This document shows positions 7,749 to 17,652 of a DNA stretch of 64,000 bases, piece by piece. The notes below the pieces were generated by a model that saw only the letters and a list, made by a program, of their open reading frames with translations, searched no databases and was not told the DNA's origin. Both the position numbers and the translations under genes were made by a program. Every line of letters begins with the position of its first letter. Position 1 is the stretch's first letter. Origin of the DNA: Isosphaera pallida ATCC 43644 (GTDB taxonomy: Bacteria > Planctomycetota > Planctomycetia > Isosphaerales > Isosphaeraceae); contig NC_014962.1 of NCBI RefSeq assembly GCF_000186345.1, forward strand, positions 434,001-498,000, read 5' to 3'.

Positions 7749-9191
7749 TCAGTCCCGCGACACGGTGCCATTGAGACGTCGCAGACCGGGTGAACCTTCC
7801 TGGCCAAGTTTGGCGTGGAGGTTGCGCAACGCCGTCCGTAGACCTTCTTCGATGACCGGATGATAGAAGGGGCGTTCCAGCATGTCCGCAACCGTCAGGT
7901 TCGACTGAAGCGACCAGGCCAGCAGGTGGGCGAGATGTTCGGCGCGGGGACCGACCATCTCCGCCCCCAAGAAGCGTCCGGTGACTGGTTCGCCGTAGAC
8001 GTGGAGCAAGCCCCGGTTTTCGCCAAGGATCCGACTGCGGCCCTGATCGCCGAAATCGACCGCTCCGGTGACAACCGGCGTGGCTCGCTGGCTCAAGGCG
8101 CGGTGACCGGGGCCGACGATCATGAGCTGAGGGTCGGTGAAGATCACAGTGATCGGCGCACGTTTGGCGTAGCGATGAACCTCGGGGTAATGGACCGCGT
8201 TGAGTCCGGCGACCTGGCCTTCGTCGGAGGCTTCATGGAGCAACGGCAGCTCATGGGTGGCGTCGCCGGCGATGAAGATGGGCGAGTCACCGCATTGACC
8301 GGTGAGCGGGTCGTGATGAGGCACGCCGCGGTCGTCGCACGTTAGCGAAGTGTTTTCCAGGCCGAGGCGATCGACGTTGGGCATCCGTCCGGTCGCTGCT
8401 AGCACCAGCTCGAACGTCTCGATGTGTTCGCGGTTGTCGCCGTCGAAGTAATGTAGAATCAGGCCGTTGTCGGCTCGTTCGACCCGTTCGACCCGCGCGC
8501 GGGTGTCGATCGGAGTTTCAGTGGCGAAGATCCGGTTGGCCTCCGCCACCACCGCTGGATCGGTCAGACCGCCGACTCGACCGTTGCGCCCGAAGATTTT
8601 GACCCGGACGCCCAGGCGATGAAGCGCCTGGCCCAGTTCCAAGCCGATGACCCCCGAACCCAGCACCGCGACCGACTTGGGGAGATCCTCCCACTCGAAC
8701 AGGTCGTCGCTGGTGATGACCCGGTCCTCCAGACCTTGGAGCAGCGGTGGGACCGTCGGCCGCGAGCCCGTGGCGATCACCACCCGCTCGGCTTTGAGGA
8801 TCCGCCCGTCGCTGAGTTTCAGGGTGTGGTTGTCGAGAAAGCGGGCGAACGCCTGGATGCGGTGCTCCTCCTTGAAGCCGTGAACCGTTTCGACGACGAA
8901 CCCCACGAACCGGTCGCGCTCTGATCGAACCCGCTTCATGACCGCCCGTCCGTCAATCTGGACCTCAGGCACCCGCACGCCGAATAGGTCGGCGTGACGA
9001 ACCTGATGGGCACGCTCGGCCGCGGCGATCAACAGCTTGGAGGGCATGCAGCCAACCCGCGCGCAGGTGGTGCCGTAGCGTCCTCCTTCGATTAGACGGA
9101 TCGAATCGCTGTGGCGGGCGATCTCGCGGTAAGCCCTCATTCCGGCGGTTCCCGCACCGATGATGGCGAATGTGACCGATTCCTGATTCAT
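7749..9191 (-). CDS. Dihydrolipoamide-dehydrogenase-like flavoprotein
   Basis: A 480-residue class I pyridine nucleotide-disulfide oxidoreductase. It has an FAD-binding IIGAGTAGMRAY motif, the redox-active disulfide in GTTCARVGCMPSK, an NAD(P)-binding AVLGSGVIGLELGQ motif, a second FAD motif (IFIAGDATHELPLLHEA) and the C-terminal dimerisation domain with the catalytic FYHPVIEEGL (His-Glu). The sequence resembles the subgroup annotated as dihydrolipoyl dehydrogenase but not tied to a 2-oxoacid dehydrogenase operon, and no E1 or E2 gene is nearby. Mercuric or another disulfide reductase activity is an alternative, but no extra metal-binding Cys pair is seen. Confidence 0.85.
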   Translation of the reverse strand: MNQESVTFAIIGAGTAGMRAYREIARHSDSIRLIEGGRYGTTCARVGCMPSKLLIAAAERAHQVRHADLFGVRVPEVQIDGRAVMKRVRSERDRFVGFVVETVHGFKEEHRIQAFARFLDNHTLKLSDGRILKAERVVIATGSRPTVPPLLQGLEDRVITSDDLFEWEDLPKSVAVLGSGVIGLELGQALHRLGVRVKIFGRNGRVGGLTDPAVVAEANRIFATETPIDTRARVERVERADNGLILHYFDGDNREHIETFELVLAATGRMPNVDRLGLENTSLTCDDRGVPHHDPLTGQCGDSPIFIAGDATHELPLLHEASDEGQVAGLNAVHYPEVHRYAKRAPITVIFTDPQLMIVGPGHRALSQRATPVVTGAVDFGDQGRSRILGENRGLLHVYGEPVTGRFLGAEMVGPRAEHLAHLLAWSLQSNLTVADMLERPFYHPVIEEGLRTALRNLHAKLGQEGSPGLRRLNGTVSRD

Positions 9192-9237
9192 GCTGGATCG
9201 CCTCGATGGTGGGGACCGCGCCGGCGAGCAGACCCGC

Positions 9238-10719
9238 TCACGCCAGCATCTTCTGCACGATCGTACCGTGAACGTCGGTCAGGCGAAAGTCGCGTCCCTG
9301 GGAGCGGAACGTCAAGCGGGTGTGGTCGAAGCCCAACAGATGCAGCAAGGTGGCGTGGAGATCATGCACATGAACCCGATCCTCGACCACGTTGAAGCCG
9401 AGGTCGTCGGAGCGTCCCAGGGTCAGACCCGGTTTCAAGCCGCCGCCGGCCAACCACATCGTGAAAGCGTTGGGGTGGTGGTCCCGCCCGTCGTCCCCGC
9501 CCCCCTGGACCATCGGAGTCCGGCCGAATTCGCCTCCCCAGATCACCAGGGTATCCTCCAACAGACCACGCTGCTTGAGGTCTTTGACCAAGGCGGCACA
9601 CGCTTGGTCCGTGTCTTTGCAGTTCTTGGCTAAGTCTTTGCGGAGGTTGCCGTGTTGATCCCAGGCTTCATGGAAGAGTTGGACGAACCGGACGCCTCGT
9701 TCCAACAAACGGCGGGCTAGCAAGCAGTTGTTAGCGAACGACGCCTTGCCCGGCTCGGCTCCGTAGAGGTCGAGGATGTGTTGGGGTTCGTTGCGCACGT
9801 CCATCAATTCCGGCACGCTGACCTGCATTCGATAGGCCATTTCGAAGGCGTTGATCCGGGTGGCGATTTCGGGGTCGCCGGTGACGTCGCGTCGCAGGTC
9901 GTTGAGTCGATTGATCGCGTCCAGGGTGGTTCGCTGGGAACGTTCGTCCACCCCCGGGGGGTTGGAGAGGGCCAACACGGGATCGCCCGCTGTGCGGAAC
10001 GGCACCCCTTGATACACCGTGGGCAGGAAACCCGAACCCCAGTTGGCGTTGCCGCCGGAGGGACCCTTAGTCCCCGAGTTCAGCACCACGAAGGCCGGAA
10101 GGTCGCGGGTCTCGCTGCCCAGGCCATAGGTGGTCCAGGCTCCGAAGCTGGGACGGCCAAACTGTTGCGAGCCAGTGTTCATGAGAATCTGAGCCGGCGC
10201 GTGGTTGAAGGCGTCGGTCGTCATTCCTTTGACGATCGTGAGGTCGTCCACGATCGAGGCCAAATGGGGCAGAAGCTCCGAAATCTCCGCGCCGCATTGG
10301 CCATGACGGGCGAACTTGAACCGGGGACCTAGCAGCCGCGAATTGGGGTTGATGAAGGCGGCGCGATAGCCCTCCAGCAGTTCGGCTGGCGGCAGCGATC
10401 CATCGAGCCGAGCTAGTTCCGGTTTGTAATCGAAGAGTTCCAAATGACTGGGCGCGCCGGCCATGAACAGGAAGACGACCCGTTTGGCCTTGGGGGGGGA
10501 ATGAGGCGCGCGGGGCGCGAGGGGATCGCGGCGAGCTGACTTGGGGGCGTCGGAATCCGCGGCGGTCGCGCGGGCGGAGTCGCCGCTCAATAGCAAATCC
10601 CGCAGAGCGATTGCACCCAAGGCGACGCCACAATCGCGCACGAACCAACGACGCGACACATCGACCGGCGAGGCGATTGGGTCACTGGACGACACCGGGG
10701 AGGAGTGGGGGCCATTCAT
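9238..10719 (-). CDS. DUF1501 secreted protein (sulfatase-like fold)
   Basis: A 493-residue exported protein. The N-terminus carries a twin-arginine-like signal ([22 protein letters not shown]). The body matches DUF1501, a family expanded in planctomycetes and related to the alkaline-phosphatase/sulfatase fold. Conserved segments are [30 protein letters not shown] and [17 protein letters not shown]. It follows the DUF1553 gene on the same strand after 108 bases, the usual pairing in this phylum. The biochemical role of the pair is unproven; polymer degradation at the cell surface has been proposed. Confidence 0.9.
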   Translation of the reverse strand: MNGPHSSPVSSSDPIASPVDVSRRWFVRDCGVALGAIALRDLLLSGDSARATAADSDAPKSARRDPLAPRAPHSPPKAKRVVFLFMAGAPSHLELFDYKPELARLDGSLPPAELLEGYRAAFINPNSRLLGPRFKFARHGQCGAEISELLPHLASIVDDLTIVKGMTTDAFNHAPAQILMNTGSQQFGRPSFGAWTTYGLGSETRDLPAFVVLNSGTKGPSGGNANWGSGFLPTVYQGVPFRTAGDPVLALSNPPGVDERSQRTTLDAINRLNDLRRDVTGDPEIATRINAFEMAYRMQVSVPELMDVRNEPQHILDLYGAEPGKASFANNCLLARRLLERGVRFVQLFHEAWDQHGNLRKDLAKNCKDTDQACAALVKDLKQRGLLEDTLVIWGGEFGRTPMVQGGGDDGRDHHPNAFTMWLAGGGLKPGLTLGRSDDLGFNVVEDRVHVHDLHATLLHLLGFDHTRLTFRSQGRDFRLTDVHGTIVQKMLA

Positions 10720-10827
10720 GGAGGGGTCATCCTATCTACTCTGGGAGAGGAGAGTGGTGAGCGTTGGAACGTGGAGTGGACGCATAGCTGGGTCGCTGGG
10801 TTGGTCGGGGCGGCCGTTTCGGGTTAT

Positions 10828-13800
10828 TCATTCGCGGACGATCGCCTCGTCGAGATTGAGCAAGGCGCGGGCGACGGCGACCCAGGAGGCGGCCTCGATG
10901 GGATCGACTTGATTGGGCAGGTCGGGGCGGCGCTCCGGGTGATTGGCCGCTTCGGGACCGGCTAAGAGGGTCCAGGCGGTCGCTTGGGGATCCTTCTGAG
11001 CAGCGAGACGTTCGTGTTCGGCCCTGCGGAGCGCGCCGAGGATCGCCAGTTCCTCTGGGACGGGGTAACGAGTCAACACTCGTCGGAAGGCGTGAGTGAG
11101 GCGGTCGGTTTCGTTGGGGGCGGCCTGCTTGAGGGTGGCCAGGGCCAGGCTGCGGGCCGCTTCGACGAAGACCGGCTCATTGAGGCTGGTCAATGCTTGC
11201 AAAGGCGTGTTAGACCGCGAGCGTCGCACGCAGGCGACCTCGCCGGGCGGAGCGTCGAAGACCTCCAACGCCGGGTAGGGCAGCGAGCGGTAGCGGAAGA
11301 TATAGAGCGAGCGGCGGCGTTGCTCCTCCGGGGGCGACACCGGCCAGGACTTGGGACCGTAACTGACTGGGGGTTGGAGCAGGAACTCCGGCAGCGGAGG
11401 AAAGACGCTAGGGCCGCCCACCCGACGGTTGAGCAGGCCGGAGGCGGCCAGCGCCGCGTCGCGGATCACCTCAGCCTCCAAACGCAGTCGGGGCATTCGC
11501 GCTAGCAAACGGTTGTTGGGGTCGCGTTCGGCCAGTTGCGGCGTTAGGCGGGAACTCTGGCGGTAGGTGGCCGAGGTCAGGATCAGGCGTTGCAAATGGT
11601 TCAAGTCCCAGCCGGACTCCATCAGTTCGACCGCCAGCCAGTCGAGCAATTCGGGGTGAGAGGGCGGTGGGCTTTGGACGCCGAGGTCCTCTGGCGTCTC
11701 CACCAATCCGACGCCGAACAACCGCTGCCAGACCCGGTTGACGATTGCGCGGGCGGTGGTGGGGGAGCGGCGATCGACGACCCAACGCGCGAAGGTCAGA
11801 CGATTCAGCGGAGTTCCCTCCGTTGTCTCCAGAGGGTGCAGGAAGGCCGGCGTGCCGGGTTGGACCGGATCGCCCGGCTTGAGGAAGTCGCCCCGCTTGA
11901 GGATCTGGGTGGTTCGCGGTTGAGCTCGGGCTTGAAGCACGAGTTGCGGGGTTCCTTCGGGGAGTTCGGCCAAGAGGGCGTCGATGCGTTGGTTGGCTTC
12001 GTGCCATTGCGGCACGGTGGTCCGCCAGTGGGCGAAGATTCGTTCAAGATCGTCGGGGGTTCGTTGCTCGGGGGCGATCTTCAGGGAGGCGCGCACGTCG
12101 AGCGGCACGGGGTCGGCCTGGGCGGTGGTTTCGTCGGTTACCGAAAGGCGGAATCGGCCTAGGTTATGGTTCTGATTGTCGTCGGAATTCCAACCGCCGT
12201 GGTTTTGAACCAGACGGATCGTCACCAGGAACCCCCGGCCGCCGGGATCGACCAAAGGGCGTTTGGCCAGGAAGACCGCTTCGACTGGACGGTTGCGCCG
12301 GCCCGGACCGAGGTTGTCGCTCCAAGCGGTCTGGTCGCGTCCGTCGATGGCAAACTCGACGGGGCCAGTGACGCGGCGGCGGTCGGTCTTGTCGAAGAAG
12401 ATCGGGTCGAGTTCCCGCTCCGGAGGGTTGACCGTCGCGGTGGCGCGGACGAATTCCACCGGTGTCGGCTTGGCGTTCGGAACGCCTAGCGGGGTGACTT
12501 CGGCCTTGAACTCGGTCAGAGCGAAGGTGCCTTTAATGGAGCGTCCCGGCCCGTTCAGCGGCAGGTCGGGATGGGGCAATGCCTCCAGACGGAAGGCGGT
12601 CAGCACCGGCCGATCCACTTGGGCCGTGAGCATCACGGTATGTTTGGTTGGGGCGTAACCCTGGCAGAGGAACGAGCCGTCCTCTTGAAGCAAATACTTC
12701 TGGCCGCCGGTCGAGTTGGCCTCGGCCTCGGGACGGATGACGCTCCAGGAAAACGCCTGCGATGGGTCCAGCAGCGCTGCCTCCCACGCCGCCAGACGCT
12801 CCCTCCAGTCAGGGGCCGACGCCTTGAGCTCGGCCTCGATCGCCCGAACCCGGCTGAGAATCTCCTCGCGTCGGGATTCCTGCTCGGGCGTGAACACTTC
12901 GATCGACGCCTCGTGATCGTTGTTCAGGAAGGCAAACATCTGATAATATTCGGATTGCTTGAGAGGGTCGTATTTATGGTCGTGGCACTGGGCGCATTGA
13001 ATGGTCAGACCCAGCAGACTTTTGCCCACGGCATCCATACGGTCGAACATCGCCTCCATGCGGAACTGTTCGGGATCGACCCCGCCCTCCTCGTTGATCA
13101 TTGAGTTGCGCAAAAAGCCGGTGGCGATCTTTTGAGCCGGAGTCGCGTTGGGCAGCCAATCGCCGGCGAGTTGCTCAATCACGAAGCGGTCGTAGGGCAG
13201 ATTGGCGTTGAAGGCGTTGATGACGTAGTCGCGGTAGTTCCAAACCGAGCGCGGCTTGTCCTTCTCGAAGCCGTCGGAATCGGCGTAGCGGGCCGCGTCC
13301 AGCCACCACCGCGCCCAGTGCTCGCCGTAGTGGGGCGAGCGCAGGTGACTTTCAATGTAGCGCGCCAGCGCCTGGTCGTCGGGATCGGGATCGTGAGCCA
13401 GGGCGTCGGCTTGTTCGATTGAGGGAGGGAGACCGGTCAGATCCAGCGCGATGCGGCGGGCCAAAGTCAGACGGTCCGCTGCGGGCGACGGTTCCAGACC
13501 CTCAGCGGCTAACCGGGCGGCCACGAAATGATCGATTGGGTTGCGGACCCAACCAGCCAAGCGGTGGTGACCCTTCAGGTCAGGCAACGCGGGACGATTC
13601 GGGGGGCGAAAGGCCCAATGATCCCGCGCCGGGTCGTGGTCGTTAGCCAGCGCGTCTGGCCAGGTCGCTCCCTGCTCGATCCAGAGCCGCAACACCCCGA
13701 TCTCCTCGGGCGTCAGAGGTGGGCCTTTGGGCGGCATCCGCTCGAACTCCTCCTGGCTCTCGACCCGCAAAATGAGTTCGCTCTCGTCGGGCTGGCCAGG

Positions 13801-14133
13801 GACAATCGAGGCGAGGCCCGACTCGCCTCCGGCGAAGGCGCGGCTCCGCGCATCCAAACGCAACCCGGCGGTCTGTTTGCGGGCGTCGTGGCACTCGAAG
13901 CAGCGGGTGGTGAGAATCGGCAACACCTGTCGCTCGAAATCCACTGAGTCGATGCCGTGAAGGGTAGCGACGCTCGTTTCGCCGACGCGGACCCCCCCAG
14001 CCAACGCGCGCTCGACCGGACCACCTAACCAACCTATCATGCCAATCAAAGCAATTGATCCCCACCTCTCAATCCATCCAACCACATGCCGGCGACAGCT
14101 CACGGATCGTGTCATTATCATTTTTGTCATCAT
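10828..14133 (-). CDS. DUF1553/PSD1 protein with planctomycete cytochrome c domain
   Basis: An 1101-residue secreted protein. After a signal peptide comes a planctomycete cytochrome domain with a haem-c motif, CFECH at residues 78-82. A DUF1549 region follows (GEHWARWWLDAARYADS), then a middle carbohydrate-binding-like part, and a C-terminal DUF1553 region (ARWVVDRRSPTTARAIVNRVWQRLFG; RRSLYIFRYRSLPYPAL). These proteins are nearly always encoded beside a DUF1501 gene, as here. GAGGGGG lies nine bases before the ATG. Haem attachment is inferred from the motif. Confidence 0.92.
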   Translation of the reverse strand: MMTKMIMTRSVSCRRHVVGWIERWGSIALIGMIGWLGGPVERALAGGVRVGETSVATLHGIDSVDFERQVLPILTTRCFECHDARKQTAGLRLDARSRAFAGGESGLASIVPGQPDESELILRVESQEEFERMPPKGPPLTPEEIGVLRLWIEQGATWPDALANDHDPARDHWAFRPPNRPALPDLKGHHRLAGWVRNPIDHFVAARLAAEGLEPSPAADRLTLARRIALDLTGLPPSIEQADALAHDPDPDDQALARYIESHLRSPHYGEHWARWWLDAARYADSDGFEKDKPRSVWNYRDYVINAFNANLPYDRFVIEQLAGDWLPNATPAQKIATGFLRNSMINEEGGVDPEQFRMEAMFDRMDAVGKSLLGLTIQCAQCHDHKYDPLKQSEYYQMFAFLNNDHEASIEVFTPEQESRREEILSRVRAIEAELKASAPDWRERLAAWEAALLDPSQAFSWSVIRPEAEANSTGGQKYLLQEDGSFLCQGYAPTKHTVMLTAQVDRPVLTAFRLEALPHPDLPLNGPGRSIKGTFALTEFKAEVTPLGVPNAKPTPVEFVRATATVNPPERELDPIFFDKTDRRRVTGPVEFAIDGRDQTAWSDNLGPGRRNRPVEAVFLAKRPLVDPGGRGFLVTIRLVQNHGGWNSDDNQNHNLGRFRLSVTDETTAQADPVPLDVRASLKIAPEQRTPDDLERIFAHWRTTVPQWHEANQRIDALLAELPEGTPQLVLQARAQPRTTQILKRGDFLKPGDPVQPGTPAFLHPLETTEGTPLNRLTFARWVVDRRSPTTARAIVNRVWQRLFGVGLVETPEDLGVQSPPPSHPELLDWLAVELMESGWDLNHLQRLILTSATYRQSSRLTPQLAERDPNNRLLARMPRLRLEAEVIRDAALAASGLLNRRVGGPSVFPPLPEFLLQPPVSYGPKSWPVSPPEEQRRRSLYIFRYRSLPYPALEVFDAPPGEVACVRRSRSNTPLQALTSLNEPVFVEAARSLALATLKQAAPNETDRLTHAFRRVLTRYPVPEELAILGALRRAEHERLAAQKDPQATAWTLLAGPEAANHPERRPDLPNQVDPIEAASWVAVARALLNLDEAIVRE

Positions 14134-14676
14134 CGTTCAGATCCCCCTCGTGAATCGTGGTCGTCACCGGCGACGGGCACGACACAAGCAGCGCGGTTCG
14201 CAATCCCAAAAATCCTCGTTTGGATTATTGTAACGAATGTTGAACAGGCTCACCATCGCCTAAGACAGTCCCAAAAGACTCAGGAGTGGTTGCGGAAATT
14301 CATCAAAAATAACGAAATTCGCAAAAACCAGTGAGTCGCGTCTCCGCGATGGCCGAAACAAATCGCGTGGAAAATCCAAGTTCTCCCTTGTCCCCAAGTT
14401 TCCGCGTTTGAGAGAATCACTTCGATTCACCAACCCGTTGCGATTCGTTTGAAGCGCGCGGTCGGTGTCACGCCACTCCCCGAGTGGGGTAGGACATAGT
14501 GCATGCGTGCAATCACGGACGACTGGGTGAAGGGGGAGGGATGACCTACAGGGGTTCGATCGCGGTTGGGTCGGCGCGTGTGCGTCGTAGCGGGATCGGC
14601 CGGTAGTCAAGGCGTATTGGAACGGTGGATGATAAGTCCACGGGTTCGACACGCTCGGAACACGAGGTGAAACACC
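14134..14676. other. Divergent intergenic region between DUF1553 and the surface protein
   Basis: About 540 bases without a convincing gene. The part near 14190-14340 is AT-richer than its surroundings and probably holds promoters for the two divergent genes. A small hairpin (CCACTC-CCC-GAGTGG) lies near 14473-14487. Long open frames on the minus strand here run antisense into the next gene and look spurious. Confidence 0.5.
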
Positions 14677-17265
14677 ATGAGGATGCGACGCGAAGAACCG
14701 GGTGGGACGACCGAAGCGGGCATTCTTCCTTTGCCGGGCCACCATGTTCGAATTCAGGCTCGGTTGACGACGCGGTTGACGGAACTGCGCCGTTGTTTGA
14801 CGGCCTGTTCCCCTGGGTCGAGCGATCTGGTAGGCCCCCTTGGACCGGACTGGCCGGAGCGAACGCTGCTGATCCAGGCGTGCGCTCGCTTGGAGTCCGA
14901 TCTGGCGGCCTCGGCGCGGTTGTGCGAGGGGTTGGCCCGATCGTGGGCCGCGACCTGGAGCGGCGACGGCAAGGACGCGGCCGGCGTTTCTGGGCAACTG
15001 GCCCAACTCCGGGCGGCCCATGCCGAGATTGAGGCCCGATTGGTGGATTTGGAGCGGCGGTTGGGGCGTCCCGACGTTGCGGATCGGCCTGACAATCTTC
15101 TCGTCGCGCCAACGCGCCAAGGCGAAACGGTCCATCCGGCCCGCACGCCCAAGAGCGAACGCCGCCGCTCCACCTTCCGGCTCAAGCCCACGATGTTCGA
15201 GGGGTTGGAACCTCGGGTGGTGCCGGCCCTGGCTGCAACGCCGTTGCCAGTCGATCCGGTTCTGGCGATTGTCAGTACCCCGACCAACCGGGACAATCTG
15301 CCCAACAACGACATCGTGGCCCGCTTCCAATTCACCGGCCCGGTGAATGCCGCCCAACTGCTCGCCGAGGTCGGTTTCGGCGACGGCACCTCGACCACCT
15401 TCGGCACCGTGACCGTCACCCCCGGCGCGACCACGCCGGTCGATTTGACCGGGGCCACCGCCTTCACCCTACCGGCCATCCCGCCCGGCTCGCAAGACCC
15501 CGGCTTCCTCACGCCTCCCGCAGGCGCATCGATCAGCTTCTTCCAGGAACTCTCAGCTCAAACGGCGGTGGCCTCGGGCATCTTCAACTTCTCCTCGACC
15601 ACCTCGCAATTCGACCCCGGCTCCCCTGGCCAGCCGTTTGACTCGACCCTGCTGCTGGGACGGTTGGCAGGCAGCACTGGGGCCAACCAGCCCTTCGTCA
15701 CCATCGGCGGCCAACTCGATCCAAACACTGGCGCGATCCCCCGGGGTTTCCTGACCTTGACCTTTGGCGCGGGGCGATCCATCGTCAACAATCCGGGCGA
15801 CGATCTGTTCCTCTTCGAACTCGCCTCGGTCGAGTCGTTCGGCGTGCGGGCCACCTGGATCGATCCGGTGACCGGAGTGCAAAACACCACCGGGTTCTTC
15901 AGCACCCCGACCGACCCCTTCCAGTACGACTCGGCACCTAACTCCAACCTGCCCGACTTCTTCCTGAGACGCACTAACCTGGCGCGAATCGACTTCAGCG
16001 ACCTAGGGATTCCCAACGGGGCCCTTGTCCAGTCGGTCGAAGTGGTCAACCTGTTCCCTCAATTCGACTTCGTGACAACCGGCGGCCAGCAGGATACTCG
16101 CCAGGCGATCCTCCGTACTGACTTCAACCAGACCGCGCCTCCCGGATTTGAGACTCTGCCTCTGCCGCCAGGCTTCAACCAGAACCCGGCGGTTTCCGGT
16201 CCCGACCTCCAATTCGCGGTCGCCTCGAATCTCGTCCAGACCGCCGGGGCGATCGTGACCGTCCGAGCTCCTCACGACTTCCCCCGCGACGGCGTGTTCA
16301 ACGGCGTGGTCGAACTGAGGGACGCCAGCGGTCATTCGGCGTTTTCCACCTTCACCAGTCAGGTTTCGACCCTCGACCTGCAACCCCCCTTCGTCCTGGC
16401 TCCTCAGACCACCGGAGTTCCCGTAGTTTTCCCTGGCGGGGTGCTGACCACCGCCTTGCCGGTCCCCGCCAACGGAGTCAATCCCGAGGCTCAATCCTAT
16501 CGCGCCTTCATCGACTGGGGCGACGGCACCCCAATCACCCAAGGGGTCGTCACCGACGCCAACAACGACGGCGTGCTAGAAATCTCCCCCACGTCGTTCA
16601 CTTACCGCGCGCCGGGAACTTATCAGGTGCGGGTGGATCTTTTCAGCGTCAACAACGTCAAAATCGACTCACAGGTGTATACGATCACCGTGACGGGCGA
16701 TCCCATCTCAGGTCCGGTCGATCCGGTCGCGCCTCAGGTGGTCGAGGTGGTGCGTTACGGCTACCACCGCCAACCCACGGTGGTCGAAGTGCGGTTCAAC
16801 ACCGCGATGAACCCGGCGACCGTCACCAACCCGGCCAATTACCAAATCGTGGGAGCCGGGGCCGACGGCCGGTTTGGCACCCGTGACGACGAGCGGTTTC
16901 CGGTCGGACGGGTCAACTACAACGCCGCGACCAACACGGCGATCCTGTTCCCTAACCGCCAGCTGCGTTTGCTCGGTCGGGTCTATCGCGTGACGGTCTC
17001 CAACCTGCAAAGCGCCGCGGGATTGCCATTGCCGACCACCACAGTGGGATTCCAGGGTTTGGGTCCGGCGGGACTGGGTTCGCCCGGTCCTCTGCCCACC
17101 TCGACGACGCCCCAGGGTGCCATCGCCCCGATACCCGCCAATGTCAACGCCAACACGATTCGCCCGGCCTCCACGCTGGTCAACCGGGTTGCTCTGCCCT
17201 CCGGTTCTCGTTTGCTTGACCCAGCCAACAATGGTTCGGGCTCGAACTTGTGGTGGCGGCGTTGA
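14677..17265 (+). CDS. Large extracellular protein with LEPR motif, PKD and Big_5-like domains
   Basis: An 862-residue protein in four parts. Residues 1-135 form an Arg/Leu/Ala-rich, probably coiled-coil segment. Residues 165-190 carry a basic stretch followed by MFEGLEPRVVPALA, the LEPR/LEDR-type motif found near the N-terminus of many large planctomycete surface proteins. Residues 190-600 are beta-rich and Thr/Asn/Gly-rich. A PKD-type domain follows (FIDWGDGTPITQG ... TYQVRVDLF), then a Big_5/SbsA-like domain (VVEVRFNTAMNPATV). It is probably displayed outside the cell. GAGGTG lies eight bases before the ATG. A start at Met173 (15193) would place the LEPR motif at the N-terminus, but the upstream frame reads as coding. 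Confidence 0.82.
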   Translation: MRMRREEPGGTTEAGILPLPGHHVRIQARLTTRLTELRRCLTACSPGSSDLVGPLGPDWPERTLLIQACARLESDLAASARLCEGLARSWAATWSGDGKDAAGVSGQLAQLRAAHAEIEARLVDLERRLGRPDVADRPDNLLVAPTRQGETVHPARTPKSERRRSTFRLKPTMFEGLEPRVVPALAATPLPVDPVLAIVSTPTNRDNLPNNDIVARFQFTGPVNAAQLLAEVGFGDGTSTTFGTVTVTPGATTPVDLTGATAFTLPAIPPGSQDPGFLTPPAGASISFFQELSAQTAVASGIFNFSSTTSQFDPGSPGQPFDSTLLLGRLAGSTGANQPFVTIGGQLDPNTGAIPRGFLTLTFGAGRSIVNNPGDDLFLFELASVESFGVRATWIDPVTGVQNTTGFFSTPTDPFQYDSAPNSNLPDFFLRRTNLARIDFSDLGIPNGALVQSVEVVNLFPQFDFVTTGGQQDTRQAILRTDFNQTAPPGFETLPLPPGFNQNPAVSGPDLQFAVASNLVQTAGAIVTVRAPHDFPRDGVFNGVVELRDASGHSAFSTFTSQVSTLDLQPPFVLAPQTTGVPVVFPGGVLTTALPVPANGVNPEAQSYRAFIDWGDGTPITQGVVTDANNDGVLEISPTSFTYRAPGTYQVRVDLFSVNNVKIDSQVYTITVTGDPISGPVDPVAPQVVEVVRYGYHRQPTVVEVRFNTAMNPATVTNPANYQIVGAGADGRFGTRDDERFPVGRVNYNAATNTAILFPNRQLRLLGRVYRVTVSNLQSAAGLPLPTTTVGFQGLGPAGLGSPGPLPTSTTPQGAIAPIPANVNANTIRPASTLVNRVALPSGSRLLDPANNGSGSNLWWRR

Positions 17266-17652
17266 GTCCGCGCCCGGTCTCAATCCGACCAGACGGTTCT
17301 CGAGCGATCCGATCCTTCTCGAGCCATCGAGAACGCTTACTCACAGTGGGCGTCGAGTTGGCAATGACCATGTGAAACTCCGATGAACCTTCGTCGGCGT
17401 CATTCGGTCGGGGTTGAAACCCGATCGGGTGACGCCGAGTATGTTGAAGGGACCACCTCGACGGAGAGCGGCGCGACCCTGTGGCGGCTGCGGGTTGAGC
17501 GTGATCACGCCGCGCACCGCGTCCATCCCGCCCGCGACGCCTCGCAGACCTCTGGACCCGTCTAAGAACGACTCGGTCGGACCTGCGCGGCAATTGCCGT
17601 GATGCATCGCGTTCACATCCGTTCACATGCTTCGACCTTTTGGAGATTCGGA
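17266..17652. other. Intergenic region
   Basis: Nearly 390 bases between two rightward genes. No gene, RNA or strong terminator could be recognised. It probably contains the promoter of the redoxin-domain gene. Confidence 0.45.

Noticed and set aside
14260-15357. Long minus-strand open frame of 365 codons
   Set aside because: It runs antisense to the surface-protein gene, has no family resemblance and an Arg/Gly/Pro-rich make-up typical of antisense frames in GC-rich DNA.
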